64,000 nt of DNA from assembly GCF_000953135.1 (NCBI RefSeq), contig NZ_LN614827.1, positions 3,298,501 through 3,362,500 of the forward strand, in the 5' to 3' direction. A model generated the notes under the pieces. It searched no databases and was not told the DNA's origin. It worked only from the letters and a program-made list of their open reading frames with translations. Source of the DNA: Legionella fallonii LLAP-10. Lineage in GTDB: Bacteria; Pseudomonadota; Gammaproteobacteria; Legionellales; Legionellaceae. Shown in pieces: positions 21,478 through 30,765 of the stretch. Position numbers and translations under genes: made by a program. Each line of letters begins with the position of its first letter. The first letter of the stretch is position 1.

Positions 21478-23271
21478 TCACATAACCAGCTCGTTATCGG
21501 ATCGATCCTCTTTAGTTTTTTCTTCTTCCCTCTTAGGAGGCGAAAACAATCCTAATCTACTGCAAGTTGCTTCATAAAACAGACGAGCTTTTTGATATTG
21601 GGTGCATACTATTTCTTGCACTGCGGTGGGCAGTATTCCTATGGTACCATAGACCTTTACATTGCCTGTTGGTTTTTTATCCGCAGGATATTGTTTGACA
21701 GCAGCGATAGAATCCTTAAGATCGTTAATAAATTTATCCTCAAAACCTTCTACCAAAGTGTGGACATGGGTTATACACAAATGAAATCCATCGGGCTTTT
21801 GCAGCAAATTGAGTTTCCAACCTCGCTTGTCTAATTCATCAGCAATGAAGTGCGGATTTAATGTATCGCTACGAAAGCCTAATATGGACCACTGTGGGTT
21901 TCCATAAACATAGATCTCACGCTTACCTGCATCATCCGATTTACATAATTGATCAACTCGGTCTTGCAAGCGTTGGCGTAGTGTCACAATATTTGCAGAA
22001 ATTTCTTGGTATTTGTTACGTCCATAATACGAGAGGGTGGCATAGATCTCTGCTACTCGCGCACCACTGGTTGAACCATCTAGAATGCCTGGGGTAGTAT
22101 AAAGTCCACCAGACCAGTTTAAAGCAGCATAGACTGATAAGGCCGGAGAATCTTTGCTAAAAAGACAGGCAGAGGTTCCTTTAGGACAACAGCCGTATTT
22201 ATGTAAATCCGCCGAAATAGAAGTAACCCCTTTAACACGAAAGTCCATAGGTTTTTTAGAAGTATCCAAGAAAGCAGTTAGAAATCCCCCCAAACAGGCA
22301 TCGACGTGAAATGGAACTCCTTTTTCTTGTGCTAATTGCCCAAGATCATCAATGGGATCATTGATGCCATTCATATAGGATGGAGCAGAGCCCACTATCA
22401 CAGCGGTGTTGCGCGAAATATATTTTCGCATTTCTGCTGCTGTAACAGCACCAGTTTTCGGATCGACGGGAACGGTGATCAGTTTTGCCCCTGTTAGATC
22501 TGCTGCTTTTTTAAATGCTGCATGTGCCGTTTCTGGAACTACAATCTCGGGATTTGCAATGCCTTTGGCGCGGGCATGAATGACATAGGCAGCCATTGCC
22601 TCAATAATACTCGTAGAGCCGCCATGGGTGATTAAACCATAACCGTCTTTAGAGCCATTAAATAACTCTTGGCACCAACGAATCACCTCTGCTTGCATGG
22701 CAATAACACGCGACCATTTATCATGCAAAGGATTGGTTAAAGAAGTTTTGGCATAAACTTCCTTGAGCAATTCAGTGAGTTCTTGAGGATGGACTGCATA
22801 CAGTGCCCCTGAATCCTGGCCATCTCCTTGTTGTACGGTAAATTCTCTTGCTTCATCCCCATTTTTTACTGCTGCAAAATTAAAAAGACATGTTTCTGGA
22901 TCAATGCCAAACTCTTTTAAAATCAATTCGGGCGAAGTGCCTTCATCGGGGATTTTGTCTTGTAGTGCCATTTCCGAACGTTGTTTTCGCAATTTATCTT
23001 GGGTACTTTGCAGATCTTTATTCAGTTCCTTTTTCAGGTAAGCTTGTACTTGAGGTAAGTTTTTACCCAGACTATAGGCCACATCAATGACACGTTGTTT
23101 ATAGGTTGTATTATTTCTCGCACGATAAGCTTGAGCGATTGCAGGGTATTGCTGCCATAGTAATAAAACTGCGGCCGTTGCAAGAACGATCTGATGCGCC
23201 GGCGTGTCTTGGAGTGTTTCATCAAATCCTGCAACAGCGCTTTTTAATAGTCCAGTAATAAAAGTCAGCAT
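21478..23271 (-). CDS. legS2: Sphingosine-1-phosphate lyase, Dot/Icm effector LegS2-like
   Basis: PLP-dependent sphingosine-1-phosphate lyase, 597 residues, resembling the L. pneumophila LegS2/LpSpl effector and eukaryotic SGPL1. It would cleave sphingosine 1-phosphate to hexadecenal and phosphoethanolamine. An N-terminal hydrophobic helix (about 27-42) resembles the eukaryotic membrane anchor. [11 protein letters not shown] (216-226), HVDACLGG (322-329) and the Schiff-base lysine K358 in [13 protein letters not shown] are intact. The C-terminus is charged and polar (about 575-597), consistent with a Dot/Icm signal. The L. pneumophila protein is translocated and alters host sphingolipids and autophagy. 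Palindromic repeats flank the gene on both sides, and its GC content looks higher than its neighbours. Confidence 0.94.
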   Translation of the reverse strand: MLTFITGLLKSAVAGFDETLQDTPAHQIVLATAAVLLLWQQYPAIAQAYRARNNTTYKQRVIDVAYSLGKNLPQVQAYLKKELNKDLQSTQDKLRKQRSEMALQDKIPDEGTSPELILKEFGIDPETCLFNFAAVKNGDEAREFTVQQGDGQDSGALYAVHPQELTELLKEVYAKTSLTNPLHDKWSRVIAMQAEVIRWCQELFNGSKDGYGLITHGGSTSIIEAMAAYVIHARAKGIANPEIVVPETAHAAFKKAADLTGAKLITVPVDPKTGAVTAAEMRKYISRNTAVIVGSAPSYMNGINDPIDDLGQLAQEKGVPFHVDACLGGFLTAFLDTSKKPMDFRVKGVTSISADLHKYGCCPKGTSACLFSKDSPALSVYAALNWSGGLYTTPGILDGSTSGARVAEIYATLSYYGRNKYQEISANIVTLRQRLQDRVDQLCKSDDAGKREIYVYGNPQWSILGFRSDTLNPHFIADELDKRGWKLNLLQKPDGFHLCITHVHTLVEGFEDKFINDLKDSIAAVKQYPADKKPTGNVKVYGTIGILPTAVQEIVCTQYQKARLFYEATCSRLGLFSPPKREEEKTKEDRSDNELVM

Positions 23272-23395
23272 AATAGTAACATCCTTTTTAAAATTGATGG
23301 TGCATATTAAACGCTTTTATGTTTGTTGTCACAAATCAGGGAAACTTTACTTCGTTCCACGATGAAGGTTCTTCCGCACTTCAAAACCTTTGTGA

Positions 23396-23531
23396 GGGGA
23401 CGGTCCCCTGCCATTAAGTTAAATGTCGAATTAACGCGGTATCCATAACTGGAGCCACATCATAGACCCCGCGGTCGATGCCGCGGGGATTCGAAATATC
23501 TTAACTTAATAGCAGAGAGGGGACAGTCCCC
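23396..23531. repeat. Palindromic element upstream of legS2
   Basis: 136-bp block bounded by GGGGACGGTCCCC (23396-23408) and GGGGACAGTCCCC (23519-23531). Inside these lie inverted TTAAGTTAA...TCGAAT segments and a CCCCGCGG/CCGCGGGG hairpin. The 25-bp stretch 23485-23509 is identical, inverted, to 49316-49340. Confidence 0.65.
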
Positions 23532-23565
23532 CATTAAAAAATGAACAATTTGTTACTGTTTTTGT

Positions 23566-24381
23566 TTAATCATTAATGGAAAGAACCATAATTGGATCAG
23601 CAATTTTTTCTGGCATGATTTCCTGCTCTAATGGTAAAACTGCTGTGCCAATTGCAAAAAACTCTATGACATGGGTTTGCCAGCCATGACTGCCTTCATG
23701 AATATCGACTCCAACTACGCCTTCGGCGTTTGCTGCTGCTGCTTCAGCCTGCATACGCTCAATTGCAATTTCGCGTGCATCATACATTGCTGCTGTATAG
23801 TTTTCGAGTTCAACATTACTTCCAAAAGAGCCTAATGTAGCGAACATACCGCGACGAGCCACATTATAGACACACGATCCCATCACCATTTCTACCGGTC
23901 GATAACCAGCATGAATTAATGACCAAAAATCTTGACCTGATAGATCAGAAGTAAACGGCCCGCCATCATGTGCACGAAATCCAGGATGTCCTGCACCATG
24001 AGTGACCCCAGTCCCAATAGCTATAAACTCCAACATATCCTGGGCCCATTCCATCCGTTTAATAGTGAGCTTTACCCCTACGATACCATCGGCTCCCATA
24101 GCATCAGCTTCGGCCCGCATTCTGGACATTGCCAATTCACGGGCATCGTACATCGCTTTTGATAAAACATCTAATTCCTGATTTTTAGTCCAGGAACGAT
24201 ATTGAATACCTACATGATAGACACAACTACCTACGCATAGTCCAATCGGTTCAAAACCGGCTTTTCGAACTAACAAAAATTCATTAACGCTAAAATCGGA
24301 AGTGAATACACCGGAAGGATGCATTGTAGTTCGTAATCCTTTCAAACGTTCGAGAGCATGTTCTGGTAATTCGTTTGTCAT
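23566..24381 (-). CDS. Tandem YbjQ/UPF0145-like protein
   Basis: 271 residues made of two YbjQ-like (DUF74/UPF0145) domains, about 20-130 and 135-255. Both repeats share the G-x-C-V-Y core (GSCVYHVG at about 52 and GSCVYNVA at about 169), the MYDARE(L/I)A-x-x-RM-x-AEA helix, the GA/GVVGV strand and a final AIGT strand. YbjQ proteins usually form pentamers from single domains, so a tandem copy is unusual. Last gene of a four-gene operon with telA. Cytoplasmic; function unknown, metal or stress handling is a guess. Confidence 0.82.
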   Translation of the reverse strand: MTNELPEHALERLKGLRTTMHPSGVFTSDFSVNEFLLVRKAGFEPIGLCVGSCVYHVGIQYRSWTKNQELDVLSKAMYDARELAMSRMRAEADAMGADGIVGVKLTIKRMEWAQDMLEFIAIGTGVTHGAGHPGFRAHDGGPFTSDLSGQDFWSLIHAGYRPVEMVMGSCVYNVARRGMFATLGSFGSNVELENYTAAMYDAREIAIERMQAEAAAANAEGVVGVDIHEGSHGWQTHVIEFFAIGTAVLPLEQEIMPEKIADPIMVLSIND

Positions 24382-24393
24382 GATTAAAGTTCC

Positions 24394-25401
24394 TTATTTC
24401 TTAATTAGTAGCTCCCAAATAGCATGCATGATTAAACGGAGCCTTCCTACCCATCTCATGTATAAGATAGGGCCTTCCTGATCAATTGATGTTGATGTAG
24501 ATATATATGATTGATGCTCCAGGGGTTCACAAACTAATGGAGTCTTTCCAGCATGCAAGTCAACAACCATCTGAAAATCATGGGGTATTATTTTTTTTAC
24601 ATGTGACGTATCAACGGTCGTGGCGATGGCAATAGTCCTGGCAAGATATTGTTTGGGCCTATTTTCAACCTCACGTTCGGACATCTGACTGAAATTGATA
24701 TGTGCAAGTGCTCCATTACCTTGCAATTTAGCATTTTTGCGTAAGTTATCATAAGCCATGCGTCTTACTCTTTCCCATAAAGCGGTAAGGGCTGAGCATT
24801 CTATATTCCCCATCCAAAAAAGATTTGTACTGCCGCGCCAATCCTCCATCCATTCAAATGCAGCGCCAACGGCAATGCCTGTAGGGACAATATCCGCTTC
24901 CAGCAGCTTCACAAATTCCAGTGCTGATACAGTTGCAATAACCGGTTCACTGCTAGGAGGCAAACCATCTATCTTTACCGCAGTACCAATGAGGCTAAAA
25001 TCCATGCTATTTTCAATTTGAAGAGGAATAGTACGCATTTTTACATCAATAACTGCATTCGCGCCTGCAGCTTTTGCTTCATCGCATAACCGTTTCAGAG
25101 CGATATTCCATCCTTGTGAATGACCTTTAGACCACGACCAACCATAATGCATCCAACAGGTAGCTGATACTGCGGCGATAGGACGAATGCCGTGTGAGCG
25201 TATTATCGATAATTCTGCTGAACTCAGGGTTGCAATCCAAGGTGCCCCCCCCTCACGACTAGCAGTCAAACGTTCACAAACATTTTTTGGTACTCTATCC
25301 TTCTTAATTGCCTCGCTGATTTCAGCTTGTCGTTCACTATTGAGCGCTCGCAGTGCCATTGTTTCAGAATTGGGGCTTTTCATAAAATCTAATAGGCTCA
25401 T
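24394..25401 (-). CDS. Divergent tandem YbjQ-like protein
   Basis: About 335 residues. Two degenerate YbjQ-like units: about 50-150 (ATCWMHYGWSW, GANAVIDVKM, SLIGTAV) and about 155-270 (VGAAFEWMEDW, GNGALAHINF, IAIATTV). The conserved GSCVY core of the paralog is replaced by SATCWMH and GAAFEWM. An ATG at 25401 with AGGA nine bases upstream is a better start than the TTG at 25410. Spacing to the next gene in the operon is 12 bp. Confidence 0.72.
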   Translation of the reverse strand: MSLLDFMKSPNSETMALRALNSERQAEISEAIKKDRVPKNVCERLTASREGGAPWIATLSSAELSIIRSHGIRPIAAVSATCWMHYGWSWSKGHSQGWNIALKRLCDEAKAAGANAVIDVKMRTIPLQIENSMDFSLIGTAVKIDGLPPSSEPVIATVSALEFVKLLEADIVPTGIAVGAAFEWMEDWRGSTNLFWMGNIECSALTALWERVRRMAYDNLRKNAKLQGNGALAHINFSQMSEREVENRPKQYLARTIAIATTVDTSHVKKIIPHDFQMVVDLHAGKTPLVCEPLEHQSYISTSTSIDQEGPILYMRWVGRLRLIMHAIWELLIKK

Positions 25402-25412
25402 AGAAATCAATC

Positions 25413-25805
25413 CTATGAAGACATAAATATGGAAAGAGATTCACTAAGATTTTTTGCATGCTCCGTTGCCTTTTGTGTCTCTGCTAATAGCTTCGTGAAC
25501 CATTCCGCTGGATCAATGCTTTTTGTATTCAGTGTTATGCCACGGACTACCATAGCAATAGTAGCCTTCAGCTGTCCTTTTACAATCTCTAGCGTATAAT
25601 CATAATCACCTAAGGATACCCTTACCCCGGTGATCTTAGGAGTACCGAATAATAAAGGTTTCTTTTCATAAATTGTCACTTGTTCAGGCAAGGCTTCTTT
25701 TAGACGTAGGGAAAATGCTTTTATATTGCTTTCACTATCTGATTTAAAACGCCTGAGCCATGCAGTTTGCATATCAAAATCCATATTTTGATTCGCATCA
25801 TTCAT
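25413..25805 (-). CDS. Hypothetical protein of the TelA-YbjQ operon
   Basis: 130 residues, no signal or membrane segment. The centre (45-95) alternates beta-like strands (GVRVSLGDYDYTLEIVKGQL, ATIAMVVRGITL), followed by helices. No family recognised. It starts 5 bp after telA stops and ends close to the next gene, so it belongs to the same transcript and presumably the same process. Confidence 0.7.
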   Translation of the reverse strand: MNDANQNMDFDMQTAWLRRFKSDSESNIKAFSLRLKEALPEQVTIYEKKPLLFGTPKITGVRVSLGDYDYTLEIVKGQLKATIAMVVRGITLNTKSIDPAEWFTKLLAETQKATEHAKNLSESLSIFMSS

Positions 25806-25810
25806 TTTTA

Positions 25811-27067
25811 TTATCCTTCCACTGCACGCTGATTAATACCCCTCATACCCTGTGCCAGACGGTCACGAATCATTGCCAGCTTTGCTTCACGCTCTTGATC
25901 TCCGGCGGCGACTTCTCGTTCAATATCAATTACTTCGTTCATAGTCTTAATGGCTTCATCGGCGACTTTTGCCAAGACGTCAATGTTACGTTCATCACCC
26001 CCTAGGCTTCGCGCTGCGCTAGTGGCGGCATCATGTGCTCCTTTTGACGCAAGTAACGTTATTTGCCTTGCCGCCTCATCCAATTTTTCCGATTCATCGG
26101 CTGCACGACGTATATCTACCTGAACAACGGCTTGAGAGGCAACAGCCATTAGCCTTGGAATAACGACTAACATGCCGTTTGAAATTTTCATTAGTCGTAT
26201 TTCAGCCGCTTTTCTATTTTGGCCAATAATAGGAATTAATAAAGCGGAACCCACTAAACTTTCCCTCATTTCAGCAATTTTTCCCCTAAAATTAGCCACA
26301 GTACTACGAAATTCCATAACATCTGCTGCGTCAGCAGGATCGCCAGTTTTTATTGCATTAAGGCGCAAAGCTTCTAATTCTTCGTGACCTCTATCAAGAG
26401 CAATTTGACCTGCAGCAATTTCAATTTTTAAATTATAAAGACTTTTACGGATAGCGAGAGCTTGTTGATCTAATAGTTCTATGCTAACTGCAAGATCTGC
26501 TTTAGTTTTTCGAGCTTTTGCCTGCTCTTCATCCATTAAAGTCAAAAACTGTTTGCGATTCTCCTGAAATCCTTTAAATGCAGTATGAGCATCACTAAAG
26601 ACACCCATCAATTTCCCTATTAAGCCTTTAGAAGAAGTTGAGGGCTTAGCACCCGAAGATTCCGCCTGTAAATCCTCAATCCGTAGAATTTTCACCCCAT
26701 CGATCACTGCAGCGGCAATTTGCCCAACTTGTCCTGTATCACCTAGCCGAACACCGGTCAGTAATTGGCGAGAAGCTTGAGCAATTTCAGCTAGAACGTT
26801 ATCACCATGGGAAAGCAGAGTAGTAGTCTTTCTAAAATCAATTTTATTTGCTGATTTTTCTGCCGCAGTAAGATCTTCGGGACTAAGATTAGCAATTTCT
26901 ACCAGCTTTTTTGGTAACGGTTCAGCATTTAAACCTGGCTCAGAGGTTACTAAAGGCGATGAACTGCTTGGGGTTTGTACTAATAAAGCATTACTTTTTT
27001 CTGGAGACTCTGATAATCCATCAACTAATGAAAGATCTAGTGGTGCGTTTGTATTCCCTTCAGTCAT
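25811..27067 (-). CDS. TelA-family toxic anion resistance protein
   Basis: 418 residues matching the TelA/KlaA (toxic anion resistance) family, which is mainly long helices. The first 65 residues are polar and low-complexity. The rest is coiled-coil-like, with RKTKADLAVSIELLDQQALA, a stretch near IAEMRESLVGSALLIPIIGQ, and the C-terminal block VDIRRAADESEKLDEAARQI. TelA proteins are linked to tellurite resistance and Ter-type stress systems and are often encoded with envelope or metal-stress genes. First gene of the operon with three genes of unknown function. Confidence 0.85.
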   Translation of the reverse strand: MTEGNTNAPLDLSLVDGLSESPEKSNALLVQTPSSSSPLVTSEPGLNAEPLPKKLVEIANLSPEDLTAAEKSANKIDFRKTTTLLSHGDNVLAEIAQASRQLLTGVRLGDTGQVGQIAAAVIDGVKILRIEDLQAESSGAKPSTSSKGLIGKLMGVFSDAHTAFKGFQENRKQFLTLMDEEQAKARKTKADLAVSIELLDQQALAIRKSLYNLKIEIAAGQIALDRGHEELEALRLNAIKTGDPADAADVMEFRSTVANFRGKIAEMRESLVGSALLIPIIGQNRKAAEIRLMKISNGMLVVIPRLMAVASQAVVQVDIRRAADESEKLDEAARQITLLASKGAHDAATSAARSLGGDERNIDVLAKVADEAIKTMNEVIDIEREVAAGDQEREAKLAMIRDRLAQGMRGINQRAVEG

Positions 27068-27179
27068 TGTCTATCCCCATTCAGATTCACTTTTTAATCA
27101 TAGTCAATGTTATTGCTGCTTAATTTTAATTAAGGTAACAAAATTAACTATGTATTCAGTTATTAATGAGTATAGATTA

Positions 27180-27330
27180 AAAGCAAATATTCTGCGTACA
27201 GTTGAACGGTGGTGCGGTTTATGTGTGTACCACATAGTATTGTCTTTACGGCAATCAAGGTAAGCCTGAAATAAATCAGCAAACTCCATACATCGCCCTG
27301 CCTGGGTGATTTCAGAATAATCAGGATAAA
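27180..27330 (-). pseudogene. Possible reverse-transcriptase N-terminal remnant
   Basis: On the minus strand an open stretch reads YPDYSEITQAGRCMEFADLF then QAYLDCRK. ADLFQAYLDCRK resembles the D-L-F-x-A-Y-x-D-C-R start of reverse transcriptases found in diversity-generating retroelements. Similarity fades after that, and no RT core (YxDD) follows. It lies just downstream of the broken Lcl_C/DUF1566 gene, the expected order for such an element. Weak evidence: a short match recalled from memory. Confidence 0.25.
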
Positions 27331-27360
27331 TTAAAGCGCCACCTCAACAGCAATTTTAAA

Positions 27361-27401
27361 AACTGGTCGCTGTAATTGCAGCGGCCAGTTGTGTGTTTTT
27401 T
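27361..27401. terminator. Strong hairpin with T-run
   Basis: AACTGGTCGCTG and CAGCGGCCAGTT form a 12-bp stem (one G-T pair) with a 6-nt loop, followed on the plus strand by GTGTGTTTTTTC. No plus-strand gene ends here. It sits 17 bp past the stop of the minus-strand Lcl_C/DUF1566 remnant, so it may instead be a structural hairpin of that locus. Confidence 0.6.
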
Positions 27402-27406
27402 CGATT

Positions 27407-27863
27407 TTAATTAAATCCTCTGACACAACGGACACCACCCTGGAGGTTCTTTCCGTTGGAGCCCTGGCTGTTGCCCGCCCCGAAAACAAAGGATTGAAAA
27501 TACGCGAGTTGCGTGGGATTGACTGAGTCCTCGGTAGAACTCCAATAGATGCCAGAAGGCGCGCCAGAGACTCTAGCAGAAACCAAGCTGGATTGAATGT
27601 TTTGCAGCTTAGGCGTGGTAGCCGGATCCATAGCTATAAGTGTCATAACCCATCTCACAAACCGCCGGAAAATACCAATCAGAATAACCGTCAATCTCTT
27701 GACTACACCGTCCTGCTGCATAATAAGACAAGGGGTAAGTCGTTGTCGGACTGGTACGCCTTCCATCTGAATTTCCTTGGCACGGAGTTGTCGAATTTTC
27801 ATCAATCCCTGGAATATTATAGTAATTTACATAGCTACTCGAAGAACTGACAAGGTCAAGCAA
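27407..27863 (-). pseudogene. Broken Lcl_C/DUF1566 protein gene
   Basis: C-terminal part of an Lcl_C/DUF1566 domain protein, as in the Legionella collagen-like adhesin Lcl and many Legionella surface proteins. The upstream frame ends ...YSDWYFPAVCEMGYDTYSYG and stops near 27609. The expected continuation (MDPATTPKLQNIQSSLVSAR, GIYWSSTEDSVNPTQLAYFQ, GGVRCVRGFN) resumes in another frame, showing a frameshift near 27620-27640. The 5' part of the gene is missing. The final VRCVR-type terminus is typical of the lectin-like fold. Confidence 0.8.
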
Positions 27864-28176
27864 AAGTTTACAAGCCAGTTAAGCAACTTTAATTAAAACC
27901 GCTACCCGTTGTTCAAATTGATTTGGACATTGATACCACAAATAAAGAGTGCAACCGATAACAGGTTGTTTGACATGGTCTATTTTTATACCATTTTTGA
28001 TAACTGTAATACCCTTGACGTGTAACGCCCATTAGTTGGCACATCATGCCAACAGATCAGGTCTTTTTATTTTGAGCAATAAACGAATATTTTATTTCGC
28101 TTCCTGAACTGGGTATCTAATTGTTTAGAATTTCTGTACGATGACGTATATTATAAATATTATAGGGATATTATCT

Positions 28177-29328
28177 ATGAGAGCAGCCTTTTCATATACT
28201 AGTATTTTATCGACTTCAATGTTTGTAGCTTTTAGTTCATTTGCCTCGAGTAACCTTCCAAATGGCTCTTCTGGTTCCAATGCAAAGATTATTTCTAATG
28301 CACAGCATGTTGAAGAGGGTTCGAATAGTCAATTTTACGTTCAAGCTGCTACATTTAAAAATATAAAATATGCAAATAACTATAAGCAACAATTAAGAAA
28401 AAAATTTCATCAGCCAGTAACTGTTAAAGAACGCGGCAAATACTATGTTGTAATCATCGGTCCGCTGCATTCAGTCGCAGAGGCCAGGGCATTGAGTGGC
28501 TCCGAAAGAATGCTAATAAAAGCAAGTAGATATGAGCATAATGAAACGTCACCTGTATTAAAACAAGAACCTACCGTTAATCCTAAGATTGTTATTGGCG
28601 ATAAGGATGGTATAAAGCCCACCGCTCCCAACCATATAGATTTTATAGGAGCTATTGGTGTTGCTAATTTAGCTGCAGATAATGGTTACTTAGGGGTAAC
28701 AAGCAGTGAAACAGACACGCTGGTACAAACTAATGGTAATAATTGGAATGCATTGGCTGCCCAGTTAGGCGTTGGCTATGTTTATTATTTGCGTAATTAC
28801 GATCCTTACTCTGACCAAATTCAATGGTTTACCGCTATAGAACCTGAACTAAACGGATATTACCTGGGTCAAAGCAACATTAAGGGAGATGTTTGGCGTT
28901 TTGGTAGTCCTGATTTTAATGATATGACCTATGACATGCCAATAAATAGTTATCGCCTGATGGTTGATGGAGCCTTAACGGTTGTATCCAAGAGACAATA
29001 TTCGCTCTACGCTATAGGTGGTATAGGAAATGCTTGGAATCGCGCGGGTTACAGTGATGCGAGCCTAAATGGTATCCCTTGTGCTGATCAATCTTTAAAC
29101 CTTAATACGGCTACACATTCGAGCTTTGCTTGGGAAGTAGGCGCAGGATTGTCTTATGCCTTTAATAACCGTTTTTCTCTTTCTTTAGAATATTTATATG
29201 CGGATTTAGGCAATGTACAAACATCCGGTACCGGTTTTACTGGAACTATCAGCACACCCGTCTTGATTCCAGCCAATTTTAAACTAACCTCACAAGCAGC
29301 ATTAGTTGGATTGCATGTAGCAATATAA
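28177..29328 (+). CDS. SPOR-domain outer membrane barrel protein
   Basis: About 383 residues from the ATG at 28177, which has AGGGA upstream and begins a signal peptide (MRAAFSYTSILSTSMFVAFS); an ATG at 28141 gives 12 more residues. A SPOR-like unit follows (FYVQAATFKNIKYANNYKQQ...YYVVIIGPL), expected to bind denuded peptidoglycan. From about residue 165 the sequence is a transmembrane barrel (IDFIGAIGVANLA, YRLMVDGALTV, FAWEVGAGLSYAF, AALVGLHVAI). A SPOR domain joined to a barrel would tether the outer membrane to the wall. Followed by the ice-binding-like gene after 25 bp. Confidence 0.8.
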   Translation: MRAAFSYTSILSTSMFVAFSSFASSNLPNGSSGSNAKIISNAQHVEEGSNSQFYVQAATFKNIKYANNYKQQLRKKFHQPVTVKERGKYYVVIIGPLHSVAEARALSGSERMLIKASRYEHNETSPVLKQEPTVNPKIVIGDKDGIKPTAPNHIDFIGAIGVANLAADNGYLGVTSSETDTLVQTNGNNWNALAAQLGVGYVYYLRNYDPYSDQIQWFTAIEPELNGYYLGQSNIKGDVWRFGSPDFNDMTYDMPINSYRLMVDGALTVVSKRQYSLYAIGGIGNAWNRAGYSDASLNGIPCADQSLNLNTATHSSFAWEVGAGLSYAFNNRFSLSLEYLYADLGNVQTSGTGFTGTISTPVLIPANFKLTSQAALVGLHVAI

Positions 29329-29353
29329 ATATACAGGAATTACAAGGAGACAC

Positions 29354-30481
29354 ATGATGTTTAAAAAAACGCAACATGGAGCCATAATTTTAGGTTTATT
29401 ACTTCTGCCTTTAGCAACACAAGCTCAACCCTGTCGTGGTGTTGATGCAAATGGTAATCCCTTTGCCAAATGTGATGCTTCATTTATTAATCCACCCATT
29501 TTTGGAGCGGTTTGTATAGACGGAAGCTCGACTGGGACATTTACAGTTAGAAATAACACCCCGGCGCCCTTTAAAATAAATTATATTCGAATTCAAGATA
29601 ATGATGCCTTACCCCAAGCAGCTACGACTATTGTTCAAGGACCAACTAATAATTGCGTCGTCGGTAGCTCTTTAGCATCAGGCGCTACGTGTAACATTAG
29701 CGTGGAACTCCTACCGCTTGCTGCGGGGACGTTCAACCGGATCCTTCAGGTAGGAATTAATACTCGCCAGGTCGAGGTAGATGCACCTGCTATCACAACA
29801 GTAGTAGGCAGCTGCGTAGGACCAGGCCCAACGCCTCCTCCAGGTTTTACACCTACTATCCCTGCAACGCCCTCTTTTCTTTACAGCTCCTCTATTCTCG
29901 CGTACTCAACGGTGACTAATACAGGACCAACGGTAGTGAACGGCGATTTAGATCTCACCCCAGGATCGGCAGTCACTGGCTTTCCTCCTGGCATAATTAT
30001 TAATGGGGTACAGAATATAGATAATACTACCGCAACAAATGTTCGAACAGCCGCTACAACTTATTTTAATCAGCTCAACGCATTGCCTTGTAGTGTTACA
30101 TTCGGCGCGGGGACGGATATATCAACTCTATCGCCTATCAACTGTGGTGTTACTCCTGTACTTTGCTTCACCTCATCTGCCTTAATGACTGGCCCAGTAG
30201 TGCTTAATGGCGTAGCAGGTGACTCGTGTACATTTAAAATAGCCTCTACACTCACTGTGTCTAACGGAGCAGTAATGACGACCGCTGGAGGGATATCCAA
30301 TGATAACATCAGTTGGGCTATAGGCAGCTCAGCCACGTTAGGTACTAACAGTACACTTGTTGGTATCATTGATGCATCTGCAAGTATCTCTTTAAATACT
30401 GGTGCAAGATTAAATGGCAGGGCTTGGGCACTCAATGGAGCAGTTACTCTCGATTCTAATCCAGTAAACCCAGCTGCATAA
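29354..30481 (+). CDS. Ice-binding-like (DUF3494) secreted protein
   Basis: 375 residues with signal peptide (LLLLPLATQAQ). Residues about 35-155 form an immunoglobulin-like domain with paired cysteines (GAVCIDGSSTGTFTVRN...). A proline-rich linker leads to a DUF3494 ice-binding-type beta-solenoid (about 175-370): VVNGDLDLTPGSAVTGFPPG, SWAIGSSATLGTNSTLVGII, NTGARLNGRAWALNGAVTLD. Such domains bind ice in psychrophiles but also occur as adhesin modules. AAGGAG precedes the start. Probably co-transcribed with the SPOR-barrel gene, perhaps as an exposed partner. Confidence 0.85.
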   Translation: MMFKKTQHGAIILGLLLLPLATQAQPCRGVDANGNPFAKCDASFINPPIFGAVCIDGSSTGTFTVRNNTPAPFKINYIRIQDNDALPQAATTIVQGPTNNCVVGSSLASGATCNISVELLPLAAGTFNRILQVGINTRQVEVDAPAITTVVGSCVGPGPTPPPGFTPTIPATPSFLYSSSILAYSTVTNTGPTVVNGDLDLTPGSAVTGFPPGIIINGVQNIDNTTATNVRTAATTYFNQLNALPCSVTFGAGTDISTLSPINCGVTPVLCFTSSALMTGPVVLNGVAGDSCTFKIASTLTVSNGAVMTTAGGISNDNISWAIGSSATLGTNSTLVGIIDASASISLNTGARLNGRAWALNGAVTLDSNPVNPAA

Positions 30482-30729
30482 TTAAATTAAATGCATGTGT
30501 TGCTTAGAGGATCTATTTATTAGTTCCTCTAAGCTGTTTACCTCATATAAAATGATGATGATATAAACTCATGTAATCCATTGATTTGCAACATTCTTAC
30601 TTGATAATTTATTTGATATTAATATCTGAATAACTTCTACCTTAGCGTTTCAGTCGATATTACCGATCGAAAAAAATGGAAAAGGCGTTCTTTTTAAATA
30701 ATAGAGATAAGTTTTTGCGAGTATGTTTT

Positions 30730-30753
30730 GTCGGGCAATTGGTTGCCCGATGG
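30730..30753. repeat. Solo GGGCAA palindrome, family B
   Basis: GTCGGGCAATTGGTTGCCCG plus ATGG, a hairpin matching the terminal arms of the element at 32445-32624. Confidence 0.5.
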
Positions 30754-30765
30754 ACAGTATGCAGT

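Noticed and set aside
21592..22097. Plus-strand ORFs across legS2
   Set aside because: Antisense shadows of a clearly conserved minus-strand gene.
12178..23271. legS2 as part of the NRPS-PKS pathway
   Set aside because: It is convergent with the kinase gene, separated by repeats, and is a known stand-alone effector type; no biosynthetic link is visible.
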